NCBI RefSeq assembly: GCF_001659605.2
Contig: NC_035169.2
Location: 7,907,610 to 7,971,609 of the forward strand
Length of the DNA: 64,000 nt
Direction of reading: 5' to 3'
Source: Manihot esculenta
Lineage: Eukaryota; Streptophyta; Magnoliopsida; Malpighiales; Euphorbiaceae
The notes under the pieces are model-generated. The model saw only the letters and a program-made list of their open reading frames with translations. It had not been told where the DNA came from and did no database searches. Shown piece after piece: positions 13,172 through 24,459 of the stretch. The translations under genes and the position numbers were made by a program. How positions within the stretch are numbered: position 1 is the stretch's first letter; each line of letters opens with the position of its first letter.

Positions 13172-15239
13172 CCAATCTCTTAATGAAAAATTACATAACT
13201 ACCCTCTTCTGTTTCGTTTGTAAAAGTATCTCGGTTTTTTTTATTATAAAAATATATATATATTTAATCAATAAATAAATTAAAATTATAATAAAATTTA
13301 TATTTAATCACATCTCATTTATCAATTGCATATATATTTCTTGCATTAATTTAATACATTTAATTTTAAATATTATTACGATTTTATAATATAGTGAAAA
13401 TAATATATTCACTATTAAAAAAAGTAATTATGCAATTTTTTTTATAGGGGAAACATTAATTTCGTAGTTCTAGCATATAGTTGATAATATACAATTAAAA
13501 AAAACTTACTTATATTAAATTTATATAAATTTATAATATAAATGAATAAAGTTTTATATATTTTTTATTTTTATTTTATATTATGAGATATTTTTTTTTT
13601 GAAATTTATATAAAAGGAAATTGTATTTAATGAAGTAGTGAGAAATAAAGGAACCTGTCAGTGCAGGAAAACACAGAATTAATTGGATGGCGCACTAAAT
13701 CCTGTCCTGTGCTTCCAAAATTAGGTAATTTAGGTTAAAATTAAAAGTTCCCTAATGCTCATAACCATCCAAATCAATATTTCTAACCAAATTTAGCTTT
13801 ACAATTTTAGAAAAATATGCTGCCTCCTGTCTTTTTTTTGTTAGCGGCTCTCCATCCAACCCTTTCTGTATTATATATTAAAATATTAATTAACAAAATA
13901 AAATTTTAATAATAATTATCACGGTGGAGAGAGGATATGGTAAGAGGAGCACGTGCCGTACCGGCGACCGAAAAATACTTTGAAGGGATGAAGGTGTTGT
14001 AGCGGCGCAGCTGGTGGTGCCGCAGCAGTGCAGTTGCAGCAGTGCAGTTGCAGCGGTGGTGCCTAGCAAAGGGAAACTCCTAGTTTCGTCACTGATTATC
14101 ACGTTCATACATTCACAAATTTAATCTGATAATAAATATATTTAAATAAATTTAAAAAATTTTAAATTTTATTTTTCACAAAATCAATCATTTATATAAT
14201 TAATTTTGTTAGGGTGGAATTGAGATAATATTATTGACAAGTTATATATTTAACCCTTTTGTTAATCTATTAATTTTTATTTTATTTTATTTTTTGATAA
14301 ATATTTTCTAATATTCAATTATTTTATATTTTATTCTTATTGAGAAGTCGTAGGTGAGGGTAAGGTGTGGCGGTGCAAAGGTGGCTTTTGATTGGGCTTC
14401 AAAGCCACAGACAAAAATGGGGTCCCATATCTTATGCTAAGCCTTTTGTTTGTAGACCAAAGGGTCAAAAAGTGTGAGCCCCACTTTCTTTTTTTCTTTT
14501 ACTTTTCTTATAAAAATATTTTTTTTTCTGTAATTTGTTCCATCAATTGAATTTGTTTTATCGTCGAAATCTCCAGAATGATGTGTTATGATTATGATAT
14601 GATTAATATCTAATTTAATCACATATATATAATATATTATATTGAACCATTTATTAATAAATTTTTCTATAATATAATGTTTAAATAGATGAAAATATTA
14701 AAATAATTTGAAAAAATAAAAATTATTTAATCTTTATTTCTATAAGATGCTTCTTAATATTTTATATAAAAATAAAAATAAAGTATTTGTGGGGTGGCCA
14801 CCTTTTAACTATTTTCTAGGTTAAGCCTTCTTTATAGGGTTAGTTGAATGAAAAATTCTTAAGCAAACAAATTCTAGGATGAAGAGGAAGCTCAGCTTTT
14901 GTCTGTAAAAAGAGAAGAGGCTATACAATTATGGAGTATTTGATCAACTAATTGAGTTTTTTTTTTTATTTTTTTTTATTTGAGGGTTGGTGATAATGCC
15001 ATCAAAAGAAACATGAAAGAAAGTACAGTCAAGTCAAGACTTCAGCATCAGTCTCTTATATGAGTTTCCACTAATCATGCCAAATTATCTTCCCCTGATT
15101 GGGGATTCTAATTGATATTTTTTTACCTTTAACTTGATATTTGTATTTTATGACCGTTGAGTCACCAACGCTCTATCTAAATCAAATCCTTAAAAGTTAG
15201 AGCCAAAATCTTTTAGAGTACACTGCATGAGTTAATCCA
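13172..15239. other. AT-rich intergenic DNA
   Basis: No gene is supported. A GC-richer island near 13,920-14,060 holds short CAGTTGCAGCAGTG-type repeats and gives a short open minus-strand frame, but it has no recognisable domain and no splice context. Confidence 0.55.
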
Positions 15240-15640
15240 TCGACATATCATTCAACCCGTAATTAAAATAGACCGAACTGATCAGAGGTCTAGACTCATC
15301 AGAGATGAACATAGCTCATCTAACATGATGAAAAATAAAATAGCAAATTCAGTTATGTCGTGATCCTATTAGCACGAACGCCAAGAGAAAATTAAATGGC
15401 TGTCTGACGATAATGGGCAAGCAGATATACCCGTACATACGACTTTGTGTGACAGTAACAAATGATATTGTAATAAAGTGGTGATTGTGCATCACTAAAA
15501 AATAAGAAAAAGAAAAATAAAAAAAAGAGAGCTCGATCCATTAAAATTAAATTTATTTATACACACAAAAATTTTATTTTATTCTGAATCTCAAATCATT
15601 ATTCAATGTTGTATATTTCTCAATCTCAACATCGTCCATA
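15240..15640 (+). repeat. Old dispersed repeat (LTR-like), copy 1
   Basis: About 400 bp of moderately GC sequence resembling, with many changes, the segment at about 16,735-17,054 that continues at 41,101-41,180. Shared landmarks are AAATGGCTGTCTGAC / AAATGACCGTCTGAC, CCGTACATACGA / CCGTACGTACGA, a GTGTGACA / GCGTGACA word, and a closing 'TTCTGAATCTCA' / 'TTTTGAATCTCA'. Probably a degraded LTR or small LTR-type element. Boundaries are approximate. Confidence 0.45.
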
Positions 15641-16734
15641 TTAAGATTATTGATGGTTTGTGGATTTTAAGAGCATAATCATATATTGATTTTGTCAGCT
15701 AAAATATTTTTATTATTATATTAAGTCAGGTTTTATATGAGGATAAATTTTAAAATTATTAAATTAAATATTTATATTTAAATTTTAATTCATTTTATTT
15801 AAATTTAAGTGTAAATATTTAATTTAATAATTATTAAATTTTCATTTAATAAAGGAAAAAAAAATCACCAACCAAGATGTGATAATTGGAACTATCATCC
15901 ATCAATTTTCTATTAATTGGTGGAGCACGTTGCTTTTTTATTTTATTTTTTTAAATGATTATATGTAAATCATAATAATAGAAAAACAATGTTTTTTATT
16001 TTAATTATGAAAAATGGTTGCCACAGCCAATAGCAGATGGGGTAGATTTGATGTAAGATTTATGTGGGAGATCACTTGCTCTAGGGCACATGCCAACTTT
16101 AAGAAGTACATAATTCTTCTCAATTTGAGACCAATAGTTCTCCTTCTTGGCCCATTTTCTATTATTAGAGTTTCTCTTATTTATTAGCCCAACTTTATTT
16201 TGTCCAATAACTCCATCTATTATTATAATATGGTTGTCATGTTAAATGTATAAAAATATTAATTTTTAAAATTAATTAAAATCAACACTTATAGACTTAG
16301 TCTAAAAATAAATATATTTAAATAAATTTGAGAGATTTCAGGTTTTACTCTCTCGATTTCTATTTTCCATTCCCATTTTAAAAAAAAATAATAAAGTCGA
16401 TAAATTTTGGGACAAAAAAATGGCAAAGTGACACCTAGAAACTGCAAAATTGGGAACATTTCTAGTTGTATGATTGGCATGATTTTAATTTATCATGTGC
16501 ATATGCATTCAATATTAAGACCCATTTCTAAATCATAATTTCAACTTCAAGACAAAATTCCATTATTTTTCTTTCTTTTTTTTCCAACCCCAACAACATC
16601 TCACTGTTGACAAAAAAAAAAAAGAGAGGTACAGATTTGTTCTAATCTTTTTTTCTACACGTCTTGCTTTAATTTTTAATTAATTATTGATAATCGCCGA
16701 GTCTCATTCACTTTAATTAGATCAAGATTAAGTA
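15641..16734. other. AT-rich intergenic DNA
   Basis: No coding or RNA gene is visible. It consists of homopolymer-rich, low-complexity spacer. Confidence 0.55.
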
Positions 16735-17054
16735 AACAGGAGCGGGCCAAAACCCACTAAATTCTTTAGGCTGAACAACTCGGCTCCTCAGGTTTCGATC
16801 CAGAAAGACGGAATAGGCTGGATTATATGTGAGTCTGGGTCCAGTGGTGAGAAACCCAGTCCGATGATATGAAATGATGAAATATGGCAGGCCCAGTCAC
16901 TTCTCAGCCTTACCCGCATATGCGTCGAAAAAAATTAAATGACCGTCTGACATGAATAGGGAATTTAATACTTCCGTACGTACGAATGCGTGACATGGAC
17001 ATACGACAATATAGTAGAGAGACCATTAGACGTTACTAACAGACAAATAAAATG
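16735..17054 (+). repeat. Old dispersed repeat, copy 2, split by element A
   Basis: This copy is similar to 15,240-15,640. It is interrupted at the AAATG target site by element A and resumes at 41,101, closing near 41,180 with TTTTGAATCTCAGAATATCA. Element A therefore landed inside an older repeat. Confidence 0.45.
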
Positions 17055-17550
17055 TGATGATCTGAGATCCAATGGAATAGGGTTTTACAAGGGTTTTGTA
17101 TTACTGAATAAGGCTTAAGCTTTCTGAGGAGGGGTCTCCTCTTTTATACATTATCTTGCTTGCTGATGACGTGTAAAGGTTTCTCCAGGATTGGGCCACG
17201 CGTCTCTGCCATCCGGATTCGGGGGTACTATGGTATCAGCCTCCTACTCCATGCGTAACGGCCTCTGATTCTCTTCATGCGTACGTTCGAGCGGATCTGC
17301 CAGGCTGTCTGGTGAATATCATTCTGGCTTTTGGACTGGGTCGAGAGTTGGGCCGGATGCTAAGCCCAAGTGGAGAGGGCCTGCTTCGTGCGGACCGGGC
17401 CGGTTTGAGTGAGGAAGATGGGTCGAGCCCGGCCCTGAAGGTTGGATGAGCCATGATTGTTATATGTATCAGGTATGTGGGCCTCTACGTCATGGGCCTT
17501 GGGCTGTGGTCAAGCCCCTGGTCCGGGATGAAGGAATTCAGCGGTCATCA
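17055..17550 (-). repeat. 3' LTR of element A
   Basis: 496 bp, matching 40,605-41,100 base for base apart from four transitions. In the minus orientation it begins TGATGACC and ends ATCATCA. The TATA motif TATAAAAG on the minus strand is at 17,141-17,148. Confidence 0.95.
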
Positions 17551-17594
17551 ATTGCCCCTTCACCTTCTCGGCAGTTATTGCTCCAACTGCCGAG
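17551..17594 (-). promoter_or_regulatory. Polypurine tract and adjacent hairpin of element A
   Basis: On the minus strand AAGGTGAAGGGGC ends two bases before the 3' LTR, where the polypurine tract that primes plus-strand DNA should be. Immediately next to it, 17,567-17,576 (CTCGGCAGTT) pairs perfectly with 17,585-17,594 (AACTGCCGAG) around an 8-base loop. A similar unit lies at 19,631-19,673. Confidence 0.7.
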
Positions 17595-19560
17595 GGGGTG
17601 AATACCAAGAACTATTATGGTCACGTCTGTTCGGGTTCAGGTGCCTTAATAACATCCTTTCATCTTTCAGTCGTTGCGCAGTTTCTGAATTCTATCTGCT
17701 CTTTCCTCTTTCTGTCTTTTCTCTATTCTTCTCGTCTTCTGCCGCCTTTATTTTCTTGTCATCATTATCTGGGCATCTCCTTTCTTTCCTTTTCCGTGAA
17801 TACCTTTTAAGAATCTGATATCGCTGGCTTAGAGTCTAGTGTAGCTCTGCCTCATACTAAGTCTACAGGCTCCGAGTATATATCAGCGCCAGCTTTTCTT
17901 CATTCTTAAGCCTTCTGTTGAAATGGGAAATTCTTGTTTTATCTGTGGCAGGTCTATTTGATGCCTTCTTCAAACAGATTGCCTCGTGCCTCAGAGGTTT
18001 GTTTTGATTTTGCTCTTATCATCTTAAGGGAAGACTGTTTCTGACTTCTTTGTTTTGAAACTTTTTGCAGTTCCTAAAATAAAAATGGGTCAGCTCAAAA
18101 TTCTAGAAAATTTGATGTTACCTCTTAGGCGTCTGGATGGTGCTTTGAAGATCCTTCTGGTATGGCAGCTGAAGGGTGGGACCATTCGGGAAGCTGCTGA
18201 AACTGCTTTGCCCAGGTCTTCTGGCCAGCCTCCTCCTTTGCTTGTTGTCCGGGCTCCAGAGAAGATCTGGGCTGTTGAGGGGTTTGCTCTAACTTCACCT
18301 TTTTCCGCAGAGAAAAAGGGAATTTCTTCGATGCCCCTGTTGTTCTCTTTTGATATAAATGGGAGTGGCGCCGGCGCTCAGCTCGTTGTTCCTTTTGATG
18401 TGAAGTACCAGTATTATTATTCCCTTTGGTGTGAAGTACCAGTATTACGTGAGGCTGGGATCTGCTGCACTCAGTCAGGTCTCCGGCGATTTTTTCGAAT
18501 GTGTACTTCACGATCTCTTCGGGGCCATAGCCTCGAAGACTTATGTTTTTCATGTGTGGTGCACGGTCGGCATACCATATCTGAGCTTGTTCGAATGTAC
18601 CGTGCATCACATTTGGGTAACCGGACGTTCGCCCAGGGGAACAGTGAGAAATGCTTATGGGAATCAACTTGTTCAGTTCCCCTGTAATAGCGAGACAGAT
18701 CTTGGCCTTTTCTGAGAAACTCTCATTCCGAGCTACGAGAAGTCCTCCGAGCTGAAGGCTAGAATAATAGGGTAGATGAGGAAGTATCTGGATATGTAAA
18801 TTCTTTAAGGATAGTCTTTCATTCCGTAGTGTAGGCCTTTGTAACGCGCTGTAATGTGCTTTTCTTTTAATGAAGTTCTTGTTTCGCTCTCATGCTTAAA
18901 CTGTTCTCTTTTTATCATGTGTGAAATACTTCAGATTGCTCGCTTTATAATTTCAACCAACTGAGCTCTGTCCTGCTTTTTCCCGAGCTAATCTAACCTA
19001 TCTGCGAGCTCTGATGAGTTGAATTCTGGATTCACTTAGTCAACTGGGCATTTAAGTTTTCGAACTGGATTGTCTGACCTACCTGTGAGCTTGGTCTTTA
19101 TTTTGATGAATTGAGCTTTGAGTCTCCTTCACCCGTCCGGGCTCTCAGGTCATGTTGTCCGAGCCGAACTGACCGACCTGAGAGTTCTGTCTTTGCTTAG
19201 TGAGATGAGTTCTGAGTTTCCTTTAGCCGGCCGAGCTCTCAAGTCATGCTGTCCGAGCTGGATTAATCCGACCTTCTGAGCCCGGCTTCTGATGAGTGGA
19301 ACTCTAAGCTCTCAGCTTTGTATGACTCCGAGGTGCTTTTGACGCTTCTGTCCGATCTCCCATCCTTTGTTTAATAGCGGTAGGTCAAATCTTATAACTT
19401 TTTGAGTGATGCGCAAGTCTGACCTTTATTATGCTCCCATTTGCTTGTACTTTTGAGTCTTTTCATGACTTGCCCCTCTGTTTCCTCGGCATTTACTATA
19501 GTAGTAGGCTAAGTTGCTCTGACTGATGAGTTGGGCCTGTATTATGTGGGTGGCAAATGG
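17595..19560 (+). other. Element A 3' region, unrecognised antisense module 1
   Basis: Moderately GC sequence of element A with no recognised domain. A plus-strand frame at 18,055-18,687 starts shortly after a good splice-acceptor-like TTTTTGCAG (ends about 18,070). A long open minus-strand frame overlaps it (18,667-18,125). Neither resembles a family I know. A 31-bp unit is duplicated at about 18,392-18,448 (GTGAAGTACCAGTATTA in both). From about 18,830 the sequence looks like the 3' end of a plus-strand transcript (CTGTAATGTGCTTTTC, then a T-rich stretch). From about 18,960 to 19,350 it is dense in GAGCTC/GAGCTG words. The same kind of GAGCTC-rich tail follows the antisense gene at 32,940-33,340. 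Function unknown. Confidence 0.4.
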
Positions 19561-19680
19561 GCTCTTAAATGATGGACTGTCATCATATACTTGGCCCTTG
19601 ATAGATGTAAAGAAGCCCAGCGATCATCCTTTTGCCCCTTTACCGTCTCGCCGGTTGTAACCTAACCGTCGAGAGGGTAA
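19561..19680. repeat. Internal echo of the LTR edge, polypurine tract and hairpin
   Basis: About 2.08 kb inside the LTR edge the same unit recurs in diverged form: GCGATCAT(C), then CCCCTTTACC, then a stem CTCG-C-CGGTT (19,647-19,656) pairing with AACCG-T-CGAG (19,664-19,673) around a 7-base loop. The order and spacing match 17,541-17,594. It sits just upstream of the antisense gene start at 19,893. Confidence 0.6.
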
Positions 19681-22097
19681 ACTTCGAGAACAATTAATGA
19701 TCGCACCGCTCCAAGACAAAACTGTTCAGTATCGACGCTTTGCCTCATAATAGCCTTTCTTTCTTTCTTGCTTTTCGAATTCCTTCTGTCCTTTGAAGAA
19801 CTAGCGCTTGGTTACTCTCTGTCTTCCTGCAATTCCTTCTACGTCTCTTCTTTCATCCCATCGTGTTCTCAGGTACGCTTCCTTGTTCTTCTATGGCAAG
19901 TTTAAAGCTTCCTGATGTTTTTGACCTTGAGTCGCATATTACCCCTTCCAACATAACTAATCACATCTCCCGGAGGCTTTTAGATACTCCGTTGTATCTT
20001 ATTCGAGCACCTCTTCCAAATGAGAGGATAGTTCTTCCTTACCCTTGCCCTCCTGGTTTAGTAGATCCCCAAGAGGTTCGTAGTATAATGTTTTTCCTGA
20101 AGCAGAGAGAATTTGGTCTACCGCTCCCTTTTACCCCTTTCTTTGTTGAGGTTTTTGAATACTTTGGGGTAACTCCTCGAATGTTGTCCCCAAATTCCGT
20201 TTTATTCATGTCCTGTTTCGAGTCTATATGTCTGGGTTGGGGTTTCGCTCCTACGGCCTGTCTGTTTGTCACTTTTTTCCGCTTGGTTAGGGCGAAGCAA
20301 AACTTCTATTACTTTTCCCCCCGTAATGGGCTGTCTATTCTTACGGGCTATAAGGATTCTATAAAGGGATGGGTAGAGAATTTCCTTGTAGCGGAGTTGA
20401 AATTAGGGTCCTGCCGATCGTGGGATGTGGACCTGAGGTGGGGGGAGATCTTTCCGGGCTGCAACGATCTGCCCGAATTGAGTCTTATCGAGCAGGTCGG
20501 GCTGCTTCGACTGACTTCTATTGAGAGGAAGTATGATGTTGAGAAGTGTATTTCTGCGTCAAATCTTAGGGATATCCAGGACACGGGTATAGTGCTTTGT
20601 TCGGGTATTCTGTGTTGTTTTTGCTCACAATATCAGGAAGTATGCTGACTCTTTATAACTTCTTGTTTCTCGCAGCTTCCGAGGTTAGAATGGATAGCAT
20701 CAAATTCCCCAAGAATTTTGCCCTGTCTCGGGAGAACATGCATGCAATTTTTGACGCCTTTGGGGATGGGCGCTCTGTAACTGAGATTGCTGCAGAGCTG
20801 GCTCAGGCCGCTTCTTCCAAGAAGATCGACCGACCTCTTGTCAAAGCCTCTTCGCTGACTTCCAAGCCGAGCTCTCGCAGCATTAAATCAGCTCGGACGT
20901 CTGGCCATGGCAGGTCGAGCTCAACCTCAGAGGTCGTGAGGGAAACTTCCCTAGCTGTTGTGGAGCAGACCCAAGCTACTGAACAAGTGGGGCAGGGTGC
21001 TGTCCATTCTACTGAGGAGGTGTTAGGGGGGAAACTTAAGTCCCCTGTTGAAGGTAAGGCGGCCTCTGGGACAGGGATGGAGATCATCCTCCTAGAGGAT
21101 CAAAGCCCGGAGGTTTCTGGTGAAGGTGCCCCTGCCCCTGTGAGGACTGAGCCTGAGGGATCTGAGGGTGTCCCCTCAAAGACTGGAGGTAAGCGTTCGA
21201 CCCCTTCTGGAGCACCTGTCCCGTCTCCTGCTCGGAAGAAATCCAAGACTGCTGCGGGTCCTTCTCCACCTCTTTCTACCATTGAGAAGGGGAAAGGTGT
21301 TTCTTCTGTTCCTTCGTCGTCCCCTACTGACAGCATTCTGGACCTGTCAAGCATTTCCTCTGAGTCTCCGGCCTTTGCTGTTGCCGCACTTCTTCGGGAG
21401 CGGATGTTCGGCGGAATAACAGAGGCTTCGGATCCTCGTCTTCTGGCCCTGACTGGTCATTTGGCCAGTTCTACCAAGGAGCAGGTGTCCTTCCAATCTC
21501 GCTCTCGTGAGGAGCTCGGATCTGCGATTGGAGAAATGCTTCTGATGGTAAGTTATTTTTTCTTTTCACTTCTCTTTGAGTTTGCTTTGTTTCTTTTCTT
21601 GACAATTGTTCTTCCGTACTAGATGTTAGGCCTGGTTATGGAGGTGGATGCCCGTGACCTCTCTCTCCGGGAGTCCGTGGACCGCCGGATCGAAGAAGCG
21701 CGTCGCGATGAAAACCTAACTGCCACCAGCGACGCGAGGGGCCACCTGGCCGCCGCCCGGGAGCAGATCCAGTCTCTCCAGGTGGAGTTACATTCTGTAC
21801 TGGAAACCTCTAAAAGAGCTGAGGACAGAGCGGTTGAGGCGGCGGAGCATAGCAAATCCCTGGAATCAGAGCTGTCTCGTACTCGCAGGGTTCTCCAGGA
21901 GTCTGATGAGAGGGCAGCTTGTAATACCCGGCTAGACTCCGGTGTCGGAATTCCTACCGTCCGGTGGGACCTCGGATGTCGGAAACCTCTAGAAGGGTAA
22001 AAGTATGTGGTTGTGAAATATTTTCATGTTTTTAATGATTTTTAAGTATGAAATTTAATGAGTTTTTACATGAAAAGTCTTTGGAGGAAAACCCAGG

Positions 22098-22258
22098 TTC
22101 GGCCGCCGAAAGTCAAGTTCGGCCGCCGAACATGCATGCGTTTTGGAGGCACGTTAGGCCCCCGAAAGCATGAGTGAGGGAAGTCCAGGTTCGGCCGCCG
22201 AACCTCATGTTCGGCCGCCGAACATGGCATGCATGCGGAGGCACATTCGGCCCCCGAA
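22098..22258 (+). promoter_or_regulatory. Array of GCC-box-like near-palindromes upstream of the LTR TATA box
   Basis: The 13-mer TTCGGCCGCCGAA occurs at 22,098, 22,118, 22,190 and 22,210, with a variant near 22,246, all within 180 bp of the TATA box. More copies lie downstream between 22,804 and 22,990. Each contains the GCCGCC core known to bind ERF-type transcription factors. Regulation by ERFs is inference. The same array is in the 3' LTR, 7,661 bp further on. Confidence 0.6.
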
Positions 22259-22276
22259 CGTGGTCTGGCCAGCCAC

Positions 22277-22284
22277 TATAAAAG
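22277..22284 (+). promoter_or_regulatory. TATA box of element B 5' LTR
   Basis: TATAAAAG in the context CCACTATAAAAGGG, a strong plant TATA box. Transcription would start about 30 bases downstream, placing the R region near 22,310. The equivalent in the 3' LTR is at 29,938-29,945. Confidence 0.8.
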
Positions 22285-23403
22285 GGTCCCTTAGCCGAAA
22301 ACGGGCGAGCTTTTTCCCCATTTTCGGCCAAGGTGAGCTTTCCGCCGCCCCTCACCCATTTTTGATGTTCTTCCTCTAAATCTTTCTAGATTTTCACTTG
22401 GTTTTGAAGATCTAAGCTTTTGAAACAAGTTTTGGAGCTTTGGGAACTCAGGAGCTCATTTTCGTGGATCTCCAAGTTTAGGTCGTCTCCCTCTCGATCT
22501 TCAAGAGGTAAGAGCCGATCTTAAGCTCCTTATGTGTTTTAACTAAGTTTTATGCAAGATCTATGGGTAGAAATGCATGTTAGGGTATATGTTGAGTTTA
22601 TGAGTTTTGATGCTTTGATGAACAATGTAGCTTGTTTATGTGTTGTTGGAAGTGTTGTAGATGGGGTATATGATAGTTTGAGACCCCTAGGTGTAATGTA
22701 TGTGAGGTATGCATGTTTTAGAACTAGTTTTTACATGATTTGAGCTTGGGAGGCAAAATGTGCATTGAGGAGCTGAGTTTCTGCCTTTCGGGAGAAGCTC
22801 AGGTTCGGCCGCCGAAGTGACTTTCGGCCGCCGAACCCTCTTTTGTGGAGGCAGCATTCGACTGCCGAAGTTGCCCCCGAAAAGAGACTTTCGTCTCTGT
22901 CTGGGACTTTCGGCCGCCGAAGGTGCCGCCGAAAGTGCCTGACTTTCGGATCTGTCCAGGGCTTTCGGCCGCCGAAAGTGCCGCCGAAAGTGCCCTGTTC
23001 AGCCATTTCATACATACTTCTATGTGGCGTTTTCATGATGTTCTAGGGGGTTTTTGGGGAGTATTTTAGAGTCATGTTTATGTATGTTCAGTCCCTCATT
23101 TGAGTCCACCTGTGTAGGTTCGGACCCGAGAAATCAGGGACCCCAGCAGTGAGATAGTTGCTTAAGAGTCTGTAGAGCTTCAGCCAGAGGTGAGTGGAAT
23201 GAACCTTAAGTTTTTTTAAACAAATGAAATATAACTTTTTGGAGCATGTTCATGCATCATATATGCCATGTGATATTCTAGGTTGTTTGCATTAGTATTC
23301 ACGAATATGTTGCACTGCATAATATGATGTGGATGCGGATTGGCTATTGGATGATCCTCTAGTCCTCCTATGGTATGATATGATGATGATACGGTATGGA
23401 TTG

Positions 23404-23544
23404 CCAGTGAGGCCCATTCTACGCCCCTGGACTATGTTAAGAGAAAGACCAGTGAGGCCCATTCTACGCCCCTGGCATATTGGAATGTTATGTTATGTTA
23501 TGTATGTAAGAGAAAGACCAGTGAGGCCCATTCTACGCCCCTGG
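23404..23544 (+). repeat. Three 27-bp direct repeats in element B LTR
   Basis: A 27-bp unit that starts CCAGTGAGGCCC and ends CGCCCCTGG lies at 23,404-23,430, 23,449-23,475 and 23,518-23,544. The three are identical as far as I can read. The unit ends form a short inverted CCAG/CTGG. Mirrored in the 3' LTR at 31,065-31,205. Confidence 0.85.
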
Positions 23545-24192
23545 CACGATTGGACTATGTTGAGGGCTATAGGTGACAATACCATCCTTATGTGATATGT
23601 TTGTGATGTGTTGCATTTCATGGAAGCATGAAATATTTTAATATATGTTTTCTCTATTCTGCTCACTGGGCTTTATAGCTCACCCCTCTCCCCTAATCCC
23701 AGATGTGCAGGTACAGGGTAGATCAGGAGGTTAGCCAGAGCATGGAAGTTATGTTTATGTAATAGTTAGATTGTGGACATGACAATTGTTTTATGATGTA
23801 ATGTAAAAGAGTTTTAAGTTATGATTATGTAATTTGAATATTGAGGATAGAGTTGTGCTTGACCAATACAGATTGTTAATCCCACTTGCATGTACATGGT
23901 CTTTATGATATGAGATATGAGGTTATGTTTCTACCAAGCTTATGTATGATGAGTTACCCCGTTGGAGCATTTGATGAGGGCTCCAGTGGAGGTTTATGAT
24001 ATGTTTATGTTTATGTACAGGTTGAGCTTGGTTGTTATATGAGAATGTTTACATGTTTATGAGTTTTGTTGATCATGTATGGGATTTACAGGTTTACAGG
24101 ATATATGTCAGGCTTGCTACGGGTCCCGGCGGCCTTACGCCGATCTGGATCCTAGCGCCGGTAGCGGTCCGGATTTCCGGGCTGTTACAGAA

Positions 24193-24204
24193 TGGTATCA
24201 GAGC
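24193..24204 (+). promoter_or_regulatory. Primer-binding site of element B (initiator tRNA-Met)
   Basis: TGGTATCAGAGC, three bases after the 5' LTR end, is complementary to the 3' end of plant initiator methionine tRNA, the standard primer for many plant Gypsy and Copia elements. Confidence 0.92.
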
Positions 24205-24459
24205 CCTAGGTTCACATGATCGGACCTAGAGTGTCGGGCTCATAGATGTTCTAGAAGGTCAAGCACAATAGGAAAGGTCATGTCCACTAGGATAGGATGT
24301 GGAGTCCTGTCTTACATGATGATGTGATATGCCATGATTATATGCATGTGCATAAATGATATGCTATGCTATGTGATGTTTGTGATGAGGGTTCATGTGT
24401 GCCCACATGAACCATATGATGCTGATGTTTGTGCTATGTGTGGTTTTTCAGAAAACAGG

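Larger units (their letters stand above)
21920..24189 (+). repeat. 5' LTR of element B
   Basis: 2,270 bp and nearly identical to 29,581-31,850. It carries a TATA box at 22,277-22,284, an array of TTCGGCCGCCGAA near-palindromes before and after it, and three copies of a 27-bp unit at 23,404-23,544. Confidence 0.95.

Noticed and set aside
13890..14108. 72-codon minus-strand frame in spacer
   Set aside because: Short, made of local CAGTTGCAGC repeats, no homology recognised, no promoter or splice context.
21623..22000. Frame running from the antisense gene into the element B LTR
   Set aside because: Only the part up to 21,919 belongs to the antisense gene; the rest is LTR sequence.
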